DNA from: Candidatus Tepidiaquacellales bacterium UBA6667
Lineage (GTDB): Bacteria > Bacteroidota > Ignavibacteria > Tepidaquicellales > Tepidaquicellaceae
Assembly (NCBI GenBank): GCA_002455255.1
Contig: DKKL01000038.1
Span: 1 to 15,409, forward strand
Length of the DNA stretch: 15,409 bases
Direction: 5' to 3'
Shown here: positions 1-7,423 of the stretch, piece by piece
Position numbering within the stretch: the stretch's first letter is position 1
Layout of the letters: each line of letters starts with the position of its first letter
Position numbers and translations under genes: made by a program
Notes under the pieces: generated by a model
Seen by the model: only the letters and a program-made list of their open reading frames with translations
Database searches by the model: none
Told to the model about the DNA's origin: nothing

Positions 1-129
1 TTGTTCATATCCCCGATTATCAAGATAATATCCCCATACATTCCCGATAGGTCGGGAAAAACTATAATCATTCGCTGATATTACTTGCCTGACCGGATCT
101 ATCACAAACTTAATATCTCTCTCTTTCAA
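1..129 (-). CDS. Possible partial ORF leaving the left edge (doubtful)
   Basis: A minus-strand frame is open from the window edge back to an upstream stop at 151-153. In-frame start candidates are TTG at 129 or ATA at 150. From the TTG it reads LKERDIKFVIDPVRQVISA and continues through DYSFSRPIGNVWG to the edge. I do not recognise a family. The composition is protein-like, less AT-biased than the DNA just upstream at 151-340, which favours a genuine 5' end. However, only about 43 codons are visible, the plus strand is also open here to 76, and a perfect palindrome lies inside the frame. It could be the start of a larger gene, a remnant, or chance. Confidence 0.3.
   Translation of the reverse strand, partial: MKERDIKFVIDPVRQVISANDYSFSRPIGNVWGYYLDNRGYEQ
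41..58. repeat. Perfect 7-bp palindrome, TAGG loop
   Basis: TTCCCGA, loop TAGG, then TCGGGAA: a perfect 7-bp inverted repeat, GC-rich against AT-rich surroundings. No T-run follows on either strand in the way an intrinsic terminator needs, since only AAAACT follows on the plus strand. A second small inverted repeat, ATTATC-AA-GATAAT, lies at 16-29. The octamer ATATCCCC occurs at 7-14 and again at 28-35. Together these suggest a small hairpin-forming element at the window edge. Whether it is dispersed in the genome cannot be judged here. Confidence 0.5.
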
Positions 130-229
130 TTTTAAAAAAAACTTGATTATTTATTTAAATTTCGTAAAAGTAAATTAAATAAAAATACAAATTTTTCTAC
201 GGTTTTTATCTCAAAATATCTTATTTGAA

Positions 230-258
230 TTGACATATTTCTTACATATCTATATTTT
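230..258 (+). promoter_or_regulatory. Candidate sigma-70-type promoter for the 344-4711 operon
   Basis: A perfect TTGACA at 230-235 is followed by TATATT at 251-256 (15-base spacer) or TATTTT at 253-258 (17-base spacer). It lies about 90 to 110 bases upstream of the lipoprotein gene, in a strongly AT-rich stretch (151-340) in which I see no gene. It would give a leader of roughly 80 to 90 nt. TATA-like hexamers are frequent by chance at this base composition, so the support rests mainly on the exact -35 hexamer. Confidence 0.4.
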
Positions 259-343
259 TGATTAAATTAATCCTCAAATTAATAGATATAATATAGAAAT
301 TATCTACCTCTTAATTTTCTTTTCGAATTAAAATTTAAAAACT

Positions 344-1135
344 CTGACTAAATTCATATTAAAATCATTTTTCCTGTTTATTCCGGCTCTGATTTTTATT
401 GCATGTGAAAAAAACAGTGATAACGTTATTGACGTTAATATTTCTTTTCCTACTATTTCAAATCTGACTGTTTCTCCGGATACCATTTTTACTGTGTCTA
501 ATGCTCCGGTCGTAGGGTTATCTGCAAGTGTTAAGGTTACAAGCGAAGATGCTATTAGAAATGTTATCTGCACTATAATCAATTCCTTAGACTCTACTCT
601 GGGAAATTTTCAATTGCAAGATAATGGGGTATCTCCTGATGTTACTGCAAATGACGGAATTTTTTCCGGAAATCTTTCTATAGAAGGTTTCGCTTGCCTT
701 GTTGTCGGAAACTACAGAGTTGAAGTCTATGCTGAATCTGTGCAAGGTACTTTCAGCAATGTGCTTTCAAAAGTTCAGCCGGTAAGATTTTCAAATAATG
801 TTGCTCCGGTTATCTCTAATCTTGTAATACCTGATTCTGTTGTGAGACCTACCTCAGGTCAATTTGATATTACTCTTTCGCTTAACGCTACTGATGCAAA
901 TGGGCAATGTGATGTAAACCTTGTTTATTTTGAAGCATACAGACCATCAGGAAGTTTTATAGGGCAAATTCCTATGTTTTATAATTCCGGTGTGCTTTAT
1001 ACTTTTACTAATCCTGTTTTTCCGGCTACACCGGATAGTTCATACGGATATTTCAAATATAACTTTATGGCTGTGGATAACGGTGGACTGCAAAGCAATA
1101 TTATAAAGGACAGTATTAAATTCGTCAGACCTTAA
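344..1135 (+). CDS. Secreted lipoprotein with Ig-like/beta-sandwich domains
   Basis: Predicted lipoprotein of about 263 residues from CTG at 344, or about 259 from ATA at 356. The N-terminus reads MLKSFFLFIPALIFIAC from the ATA: a lysine, a hydrophobic core and a lipobox cysteine, followed by EKNSDN. There is no ATG, GTG or TTG in this frame before GTG at 494, and starting there would remove the whole export signal, so I place the start upstream. The mature part looks all-beta. It contains the motif DNGVSPDVTANDGIFSG, which resembles the acidic DDG...GD...AGDGIY loop of choice-of-anchor X/Ig-like secreted proteins. A second Ig-like unit starts near APVISNLVIPDSV. It is the first gene of an apparent operon with the propeller protein, 12 bases downstream. 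It is probably anchored to a membrane and facing the periplasm or the surface. Function unknown; the start codon is the main uncertainty. Confidence 0.75.
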   Translation: MTKFILKSFFLFIPALIFIACEKNSDNVIDVNISFPTISNLTVSPDTIFTVSNAPVVGLSASVKVTSEDAIRNVICTIINSLDSTLGNFQLQDNGVSPDVTANDGIFSGNLSIEGFACLVVGNYRVEVYAESVQGTFSNVLSKVQPVRFSNNVAPVISNLVIPDSVVRPTSGQFDITLSLNATDANGQCDVNLVYFEAYRPSGSFIGQIPMFYNSGVLYTFTNPVFPATPDSSYGYFKYNFMAVDNGGLQSNIIKDSIKFVRP

Positions 1136-1147
1136 TTTAATTATTAA

Positions 1148-2779
1148 ATGAGAAAACTACTTATAATTTTATTTTTAATTTTTATTTCTAATCAGGGATT
1201 TACTCAAAATATTATTTCATATAAAAATTTCAAACTTTTTGATTTAGACTTATCAACTCCAAAAGTTCAATCTGAGAAATATTCAAGAATAATTCCTAAT
1301 ATAACCGTTAATCCGACAACTTCTAAATATCCCGTTAGTAATTTTTATACTGATATAATAGTAGCAGGTGATACGGTTTGGTTTGCAACCGGTTCGGGAA
1401 TTATGAGAACTATTGATAATTTCAGAAATTTTCAAAGCTATTTCGGTCTTGAACCTTTTGGGGATGATGATATTTCCGGATTTCATGTGAATAAAAGAAT
1501 TGTTGTCGGTGCTACTGCCATTAGCGAAGAGATAAGCGGTGAATCCGTTCCGACCGGAACAGGTATTAAAGTATCAACTGATTATGGGGTTAACTGGAAT
1601 GCTTATCCTCAACCTGTTGACCAGCAATCTGACACAATAATCCAATATGGGAGCAATAATATCCGTTGCCTCCCCGTAGTTGTGCGACAGCAAAATTTAT
1701 CTTATGATGTTGCAATTACAAAAAATCAAAACGATACAAATAATTTTACGATTTGGATTACTTCTTTTGCCGGTGGCTTAAGAAAATCAACTGATTACGG
1801 TCAAACCTGGATTAGAGTTGTTTTACCTCCGGATAATCTCGATAGTATTTATCCCGGTGGAACTTATAATTTCACTCTCGACCCTCGTATTAATCTGAAC
1901 CACAGGGCTTTCACTGTATTGGGTGTGGATGATTCGGTTATTTATGTCGGAACTGCTAACGGTATCAACCGTTCAACTGATTACGGAGTTAGTTGGAGAA
2001 AATTTACATATCAAAATTCAGGTGGTAATAATAACGGTAACGGTGTATCGGGAAATTTCGTTGTTGATTTATACGCAATGCCTTATGGCAATCAAAAAAT
2101 TATCTGGGGTGCGACAAGAAGAGCGGAAGATAATAATGAAAAAAACGGATTGAGCTATTCGGCAAACGGAACTAACTGGAATTATACTCTCAAAGATGTT
2201 TCAACAAACGGTATCACTTCAAAAGATTCCATAGTTTATGGGCTTACAAGCGACGGACTATACAGAGCGAAGTATTTAACATTTGACTGGAGCAGTCCTC
2301 CGCTTATCTTTGATGAACAAACAAAAGATAAAGTTACTACAAAATTATTTTATTCAGGTGCTGCAATTAACGATTCAGTTTATTTCGGAAGTGCTGACGG
2401 ATTGCTGAGAACGATTGAAACAGGTTTACCCTGGGTTTCTAAATGGAAAATATTCAGAGCTATATCTCCAATTAATTTTAATTCTGATTTAAAAACTTAC
2501 GCTGCTCCTAATCCTTTTGCTCCTGATGATGAAGTTGTAAGAATATTTTATAAAACAAATAAATTAAGTGCTAAAGTTACTATCAATGTTTTTGATTTTG
2601 CGATGAATCCCGTTAGAACAGTAATTCAAAATGCTACGCGAACAGGTATGGATGAGCTTTATACCCAGTGGGACGGAAAAGATGACAAAGGCAGCAGAAT
2701 TGCCAATGGTGTATATTTTTACAGGATAAAGATAGACAATGAAACTGAAACATGGGGAAAAATTTTAGTTATACAATAA
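1148..2779 (+). CDS. Secreted beta-propeller protein with C-terminal FlgD-Ig/sorting-like domain
   Basis: Protein of 543 residues with a signal peptide of about 19 residues (hydrophobic stretch ending GFTQ). Residues about 60 to 430 contain repeated BNR/sialidase-like propeller elements: VSTDYGVNWNAY, KSTDYGQTWIRV and RSTDYGVSWRKF are three clear copies of the S-T-D-Y-G-x-x-W signature. Weaker blades read WFATGSGIMRT and VYFGSADGLLRT. The last 90 or so residues (from AAPNPFAPDDE through WDGKDDKGSRIANGVYFYRI) are a FlgD-Ig-like domain of the kind used as a C-terminal sorting or anchoring domain in T9SS-bearing phyla. The protein is probably exported and held at the surface. It stops one base before a PorV/PorQ-type barrel starts. 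A propeller protein next to such a barrel recalls PorZ with PorQ, but known PorZ is longer and I cannot confirm homology. No sialidase catalytic residues were identified, so it should not be called an enzyme. Confidence 0.85.
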   Translation: MRKLLIILFLIFISNQGFTQNIISYKNFKLFDLDLSTPKVQSEKYSRIIPNITVNPTTSKYPVSNFYTDIIVAGDTVWFATGSGIMRTIDNFRNFQSYFGLEPFGDDDISGFHVNKRIVVGATAISEEISGESVPTGTGIKVSTDYGVNWNAYPQPVDQQSDTIIQYGSNNIRCLPVVVRQQNLSYDVAITKNQNDTNNFTIWITSFAGGLRKSTDYGQTWIRVVLPPDNLDSIYPGGTYNFTLDPRINLNHRAFTVLGVDDSVIYVGTANGINRSTDYGVSWRKFTYQNSGGNNNGNGVSGNFVVDLYAMPYGNQKIIWGATRRAEDNNEKNGLSYSANGTNWNYTLKDVSTNGITSKDSIVYGLTSDGLYRAKYLTFDWSSPPLIFDEQTKDKVTTKLFYSGAAINDSVYFGSADGLLRTIETGLPWVSKWKIFRAISPINFNSDLKTYAAPNPFAPDDEVVRIFYKTNKLSAKVTINVFDFAMNPVRTVIQNATRTGMDELYTQWDGKDDKGSRIANGVYFYRIKIDNETETWGKILVIQ

Positions 2780-2780
2780 A

Positions 2781-3797
2781 ATGAAAAAAATTTTAATAAT
2801 ATTATTTTCCGTTTTTATATTTTCTGAAACTTCATTTGCTCAGGTAGGCAGCTATGCCGGTTCTTTTTCGAGAATGGGTTTTGGAGCAAGGGGGCTTTCT
2901 ATGGGGAACGCTTTAGTATCCAATATCTACGGTGATATTTCCGGATATTACAATCCGGCTCTTGCGGCTTTTCAGGAAGAAGGATTTTTAAATCTCGGAT
3001 ATACTTTTCTTTCTATGGATAGAAAACTTAACTTTGTCGGTTTTGCCAAAAAATTTAATCTGCCAAATCAACCAAAAGGCGGAGCAGGAATTTCAATCAG
3101 TTGGATAAATTCCGGAGTTGGTAATATAGACGGAAGAGATAATGATACACGTTCGATTGGAACTCTGACAACATCTGATAATCAGCTTTATCTCGGCACA
3201 AGTTTTTTACTTTCAGAAAATTTTGCCGTCGGGATAGGTTTTAAATACTATCTGTCAAAGCTTTATGAAAGCGTTACAGCAAATTCTATTGCGTTTGATA
3301 TTGGTGCGGTAATGAAAGCAAATGAAAATTTATCTTTCGGTTTATCAGTCAGGGATTTAGGTGCTAAGTATGAATGGAACACTTCAAATATCTATGGAAG
3401 TGTTTTCGGAAACACAACTGAAGATAAATTTCCTACTTTGATTAATTTTGGTGCATCATATCGTCTTCCTAAAGGGCTTGGCTCGGTTTCACTTGAAACT
3501 CAAATGATTATGCTGCCAAAAAATAAGGATAATACAAACCCTGATAAGAAAAATGAATTTGGGTTGAAAGTAGGCGGAGAAATTGCTGTGAACGAATATT
3601 TTAAATTACGCGGCGGACTTGACAGGATAAATTTTACAAATGAAGATTTCACCGGAAACTTAATGCCTTCACTCGGAGTTGGATTTTATAAAAACTTCTC
3701 AGGTTCGATGAAGATTGGCTTGGATTATTCAGTTGCTCTTGAACCATTTACGCATAACCCTGTGCAGAATATTTCTGTAGGTTTTAAATTTAAATAA
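2781..3797 (+). CDS. PorV/PorQ-family outer-membrane beta-barrel protein (first copy)
   Basis: Protein of 338 residues with a 20-residue signal peptide (ending TSFAQ). The start of the mature chain has the family signature: FGARGLSMGNALVSN, then GDISGYYNPALAAF, the GARxxxMGxA...ADxxxxxxNPA pattern of PorV/PorQ/UPF0164 proteins, which are FadL-like barrels. The rest alternates short amphipathic strands, and the final strand reads ISVGFKFK. PorV in T9SS organisms is an outer-membrane shuttle that delivers cargo to the PorU sortase; PorQ works with PorZ. Several paralogues per genome are usual in Ignavibacteria-like bacteria, so the exact role cannot be set from sequence alone. It begins one base after the stop of the propeller gene, and translation is probably coupled. 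Confidence 0.85.
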   Translation: MKKILIILFSVFIFSETSFAQVGSYAGSFSRMGFGARGLSMGNALVSNIYGDISGYYNPALAAFQEEGFLNLGYTFLSMDRKLNFVGFAKKFNLPNQPKGGAGISISWINSGVGNIDGRDNDTRSIGTLTTSDNQLYLGTSFLLSENFAVGIGFKYYLSKLYESVTANSIAFDIGAVMKANENLSFGLSVRDLGAKYEWNTSNIYGSVFGNTTEDKFPTLINFGASYRLPKGLGSVSLETQMIMLPKNKDNTNPDKKNEFGLKVGGEIAVNEYFKLRGGLDRINFTNEDFTGNLMPSLGVGFYKNFSGSMKIGLDYSVALEPFTHNPVQNISVGFKFK

Positions 3798-3811
3798 TAC
3801 TAAGTTTATTA

Positions 3812-4711
3812 ATGAAAAAATTTCTTATCATAATATTTTTATTTTCGATTTCCCTGAACAATGCATTATCTCAAAATGATGGCACTGCGAATACGGGGTT
3901 ATCATTCCTGAAACTTGGAGTTGGTGCTCAGTCAATCTCTATGGGTGAGGCATACTCTCCAATCTCTGAAGATGCTACAAGCATATATTACAACCCTGCA
4001 AGGTTATTTTTCGGTGCTAAGACTAATATTTATCTTGCACATAATTCTTCAATGACTGATTTCACAAATGATTTTATTGCTTTTAAAACTCACGGTGATA
4101 AATGGGCTATAGGTTTCGGTGTTCAAAGAGCTGCTGTCAATGATATAGAAATAAGAGAAATTCCGGGTGCTCCACTTGGTAAGTTCAATGCTGAAAATTT
4201 GTCAATAGGTTTATCAGTCGGGTTTAGATTCAGCTCAACTATCACACTCGGTGTTACATCAAAATTTTTATATGAAAAAATTTATGTTGATGATGCCTCA
4301 GGTCTTGCGTTTGATTTAGGTATTGCTTACGAAAAGAATAATTTTTCGGCTGCGTTCGTGCTTACTAATCTGGGGGAAGTGAATGAACTGAAATCTATTG
4401 CAACTAAATTACCTTCAGCAATTAGGTTTGGTGTAGGTTATAGATTCGGTAAGGGTGATTTCAAGTTCAGATCTTCAGCGGAGGGTTTTCAGGTCACTGA
4501 TGGTGGGAAATTTCATATTCATTCAGGGCTTGAAGCGGGATATAAAGATATGTTTTTCTTAAGAGCAGGTTTCCAAAGCAATTACGAAAATAAAAACTTT
4601 ACTGCAGGTATTGGCTTCAAGTATAACGCTTTTACATTGGATTATTCATACGTACCTTATAAATACAGTTTTTCAAACAGCAACACTTTTTCTCTTGGGT
4701 TGAGTTTTTAA
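3812..4711 (+). CDS. PorV/PorQ-family outer-membrane beta-barrel protein (second copy)
   Basis: Protein of 299 residues with a signal peptide ending ALSQ. It carries the same signature as the preceding gene: LKLGVGAQSISMGEAYSPI followed by EDATSIYYNPARLFF. The chain ends NTFSLGLSF, with the terminal aromatic residue typical of proteins inserted by BamA. It is shorter than the first copy and clearly divergent from it, so the two are old paralogues rather than a recent duplication. It lies 14 bases downstream of the first copy, with no terminator between them. As the last gene of the left operon it probably shares function with the propeller protein and lipoprotein. Assignment specifically to PorV or PorQ is not possible here. 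Confidence 0.85.
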   Translation: MKKFLIIIFLFSISLNNALSQNDGTANTGLSFLKLGVGAQSISMGEAYSPISEDATSIYYNPARLFFGAKTNIYLAHNSSMTDFTNDFIAFKTHGDKWAIGFGVQRAAVNDIEIREIPGAPLGKFNAENLSIGLSVGFRFSSTITLGVTSKFLYEKIYVDDASGLAFDLGIAYEKNNFSAAFVLTNLGEVNELKSIATKLPSAIRFGVGYRFGKGDFKFRSSAEGFQVTDGGKFHIHSGLEAGYKDMFFLRAGFQSNYENKNFTAGIGFKYNAFTLDYSYVPYKYSFSNSNTFSLGLSF

Positions 4712-4740
4712 AATTTATTAAACTATAATTTTAAACCGGT

Positions 4741-4761
4741 ATTGCATTTTCACAGTGCAAT
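4741..4761 (+). terminator. Weak hairpin between barrel operon and glycan cassette
   Basis: ATTGCA at 4741-4746 pairs perfectly with TGCAAT at 4756-4761 around a 9-base loop. A flanking GGT and a later ACC could extend it with a bulge. CCCCTACC rather than a T-run follows, so it is not a good intrinsic terminator. It may be a leader hairpin, an RNA-processing site or chance. It sits in the 62-base gap between the second barrel gene and the glycosyltransferase, which is where an operon boundary would be expected. Confidence 0.3.
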
Positions 4762-4773
4762 CCCCTACCTCAA

Positions 4774-6444
4774 ATGCCGTTAACAGAAACATTAAATAAT
4801 CCGGCTTATAAAAAATATTTTTTATTTTTTCTATTTCTGTTTCTGATTGCCGTAAAAATTCCGACTTTAATTTCAGATGATATGCAACCTTGGGACGAAG
4901 GTATGTATGCTACGAGAGTTCTCGCAATTCATGAATTTGGTGTGTTTCTTGACCAAAGTGAATATTCTGTTGGTGAGTTTTATTCTGCCTCACATCCCCC
5001 TCTGCTTATCTGGATAGGATATATTTTCACATTAATTTTCGGAACTTCCGCAATTGTTTTTAAAATTATAATTTTTCTTTTCTCTCTTGGTTGTCTGTGG
5101 CTTATTGTTAACATTTCTCAACAGGTATTTGATCTCAGAACCGGATATATTGCTTCTATGCTTTTTACGGTAAACATTCTGTTCCATGTTTTCTCCAAAC
5201 GGTTTCAGTTTGATATTCCATATATTTTTTTTATTCTCCTGTCTTTTTATTTTTTTCTTAAATATACCGATAATGCCAAACTTCGTTATCTGATTTTTTC
5301 AGGAATTAGTTTTGGGCTTTGCCTTATGGTGAAAATTATTGTTGGTGTATTTATTCCGCTTGTAATTTTAACCTTCATTCTGATTTCGCATAAGAATATT
5401 AAAATAAAGTTTTCACATTTTTTAATTTTTGTTTTGACCGGGCTTGCGATTGCAGTGCCCTGGCATATTTATATGTATATGAATTTTGGAAATACTTTTT
5501 TGGAATATTTCTTCGGGTTTCATATATTTTCACGGGCGTTTGAGGGTGTTGAAATGAATGTCAAAGGTTCAGGGATTTTCTATCATATAAATTATTTGAT
5601 GAGCATACTTCCGCTTGCAATATTATTGTTATTCGCATTTATCAGAGACTTTAAAAATTTTAAAATATTGTCCGTTAAAAAACTATTCATTTGGGTTTGG
5701 TTTATGACAGGGCTGGTCATCATCAGTTTTTTCAGAACAAAGCTTGAAGTTTATGGATTTTTTATTCTCACACCTGGTGTAATTCTTATTTCAGATTATA
5801 TTTTTAATTATGAAAATAAAAATAAATTTTTTACATCTTCAGTTTTATTTTTATTGATAGTTAATATTTTCTGGTTTGCTACCGAATCACTCAGACCTGA
5901 ATTTAAAAATTATCTCGCTTCAGATGAAAAAATTATTATACTTATAATACTTTTTATATCAGTTATCTTGATTTATTCTTTATGTTTGCTCGTTTCAGGT
6001 AAAATAAACTTATCAAAGATTTTAATTTATTCTGTTATAATTTACTTTTTTGGGTTCAATTTATATTATCTTTTTAATCCTCCCGAATGGGATAATAATT
6101 ATATATTGAGCAACATAAAAGATAAAGTGTTTGAAAAATATGACGACACTGAAAATCTGTATTACATCGGGAGTAATTATAAACACAACGCACAGTTTAG
6201 CTTTTATTTCAACGGAGATAATCTAAACTGGGATAAACATAAATATGATTTTTTATTGATGGATACAAAATATAACCGTGATATTACTAAATTTGAACTT
6301 TCAAATACTTACAAAAAAACTTATTTAATTGTAGAAAAAGACGGGATTAACAGAGTTGACTATCCTGAAAGTTCACAATTTATTCCTGACAATTTTAAAC
6401 TAATTTTAAAAAATCCCGGATACGAACTATATTCAAATTTCTGA
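4774..6444 (+). CDS. ArnT/PMT-like GT-C glycosyltransferase (GT39/GT83 type), integral membrane
   Basis: Protein of 556 residues. A first membrane helix (about residues 15-33) is followed by a loop carrying WDEGMYATRV, with acidic pair D41-E42, then SHPPLLIW at about 73-80. An acidic pair after TM1 and an HPP/KPP motif are hallmarks of dolichyl-phosphate-mannose mannosyltransferases and ArnT. About ten more hydrophobic segments follow up to about residue 435, and the last 120 residues form a soluble, probably periplasmic tail. Such enzymes take sugar from a polyprenyl-phosphate donor and transfer it outside the cytoplasmic membrane, for example onto lipid A, glycans or proteins. Here it opens a glycan cassette and ends one base before the acyltransferase gene. 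The acceptor is unknown. The family call is firm; the name ArnT would be too specific. Confidence 0.85.
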   Translation: MPLTETLNNPAYKKYFLFFLFLFLIAVKIPTLISDDMQPWDEGMYATRVLAIHEFGVFLDQSEYSVGEFYSASHPPLLIWIGYIFTLIFGTSAIVFKIIIFLFSLGCLWLIVNISQQVFDLRTGYIASMLFTVNILFHVFSKRFQFDIPYIFFILLSFYFFLKYTDNAKLRYLIFSGISFGLCLMVKIIVGVFIPLVILTFILISHKNIKIKFSHFLIFVLTGLAIAVPWHIYMYMNFGNTFLEYFFGFHIFSRAFEGVEMNVKGSGIFYHINYLMSILPLAILLLFAFIRDFKNFKILSVKKLFIWVWFMTGLVIISFFRTKLEVYGFFILTPGVILISDYIFNYENKNKFFTSSVLFLLIVNIFWFATESLRPEFKNYLASDEKIIILIILFISVILIYSLCLLVSGKINLSKILIYSVIIYFFGFNLYYLFNPPEWDNNYILSNIKDKVFEKYDDTENLYYIGSNYKHNAQFSFYFNGDNLNWDKHKYDFLLMDTKYNRDITKFELSNTYKKTYLIVEKDGINRVDYPESSQFIPDNFKLILKNPGYELYSNF

Positions 6445-6445
6445 A

Positions 6446-7423
6446 ATGTACGATATAATCAAATGTGAAAATATTGAAAAAGATATTGAATGGCTTGAGT
6501 TTTTAAGAAACCAGTATAATATTTTTTTTGACCCGGTATTCTTAAAGTATAATGATGAATTTAATAAAAATTTTAAATGGCATCATTTGAAAATCAGGGA
6601 TAACAAAACAAATAAAATAGTCGCGATTATTCCGGGTAATGAAAAAATTATTGACGAAAAAAGAACATACTTCAGTTGTGACGGGGTGAGCTTTGCCGGA
6701 TTCCTTTGGAAAAACCGGTTAGATGCTTCAAACTATATAAAAGTAATTCCGGAATTTAAAGAATATTTAATAAATGAAGGGTTTGAAAAGTGTATCATAA
6801 AAGGAATGCCTTTTCTTTATAAAAATACACCTGATGAAGAAAATGAATATTCATTTTTTCAAGCGGGTTTTAATATTTCTTCTTATGCTATAACTAATAT
6901 TATAAATCTGGATGAATTTGATTTTAAAAATATTTCGGGTTCTAAAAAACGATCAATTAATAAATCGAAACAGTTTATCAAAATAAATTCTGAAGTTGAG
7001 CTGAACTCCGCAGATGAGTTCATTGCTTTTTATAACGTGCTCAAAGTTGACAGAAATCTTAAAAATGTTGTCCCTACTCACAGCCGGGAAGAGCTTGAAT
7101 ATCTTACGCAGAAACTCAAAAAAAGAATTATTCTATTTTCTGCAGAGGTTGATGGTGTGATTGCAGGTATTTGTATTCTCTTTTGCATTACCAATAGTGT
7201 AGTATTGAATTTTTATCTGGCTCAGGTTGAAGAATATAATAAAACAGGAATTCCTGAGTATATACTTTACGAATCAATTAACTGGGCAAAAAAAAATGGT
7301 TTTAAGTATTATGATATAGGAACTTCAAGCGTTAACAATAAACTTTCAGAAGGTCTTTTTCAGTTTAAGAAAACATTTCTTGCAAACGGATTTTTACGAA
7401 AAAATTTTGAATTAAATTTATAA
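6446..7423 (+). CDS. FemAB-like/GNAT acyltransferase
   Basis: Protein of 325 residues, without signal peptide or membrane helices. The second half fits the GNAT fold of the BioF2/FemAB-like family (Acetyltransf_6): RIILFSAEVDGVIAGICILF around residues 227-246, then LNFYLAQVEEYNKTGIPEY and finally YDIGTSSVNNKLSEGLFQFK, the common C-terminal signature in which the chain continues as Y-D-x-G...GLxxFKxxF. Members transfer aminoacyl or acyl groups to peptidoglycan precursors or to sugars in exopolysaccharide and LPS clusters. With nucleotide-sugar and formyltransferase genes beside it, N- or O-acylation of a glycan precursor is the likely role; this is inference. Its stop overlaps the next start by one base (TAATG), and it starts one base after the GT-C gene, so it is firmly inside the operon. 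Confidence 0.8.
   Translation: MYDIIKCENIEKDIEWLEFLRNQYNIFFDPVFLKYNDEFNKNFKWHHLKIRDNKTNKIVAIIPGNEKIIDEKRTYFSCDGVSFAGFLWKNRLDASNYIKVIPEFKEYLINEGFEKCIIKGMPFLYKNTPDEENEYSFFQAGFNISSYAITNIINLDEFDFKNISGSKKRSINKSKQFIKINSEVELNSADEFIAFYNVLKVDRNLKNVVPTHSREELEYLTQKLKKRIILFSAEVDGVIAGICILFCITNSVVLNFYLAQVEEYNKTGIPEYILYESINWAKKNGFKYYDIGTSSVNNKLSEGLFQFKKTFLANGFLRKNFELNL

Noticed and set aside
328..582. Minus-strand ORF of 84 codons opposite the lipoprotein start
   Set aside because: It overlaps the lipoprotein signal region on the other strand; its peptide has no recognisable domain and the plus-strand frame has a clear lipobox.
1923..2153. Plus-strand ORF inside the propeller gene in another frame
   Set aside because: Entirely contained in a gene with clear STDYG repeats in the main frame.
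1148..2779. Calling the propeller protein a sialidase
   Set aside because: The BNR-like repeats are only structural; no arginine triad or other catalytic residues could be identified.
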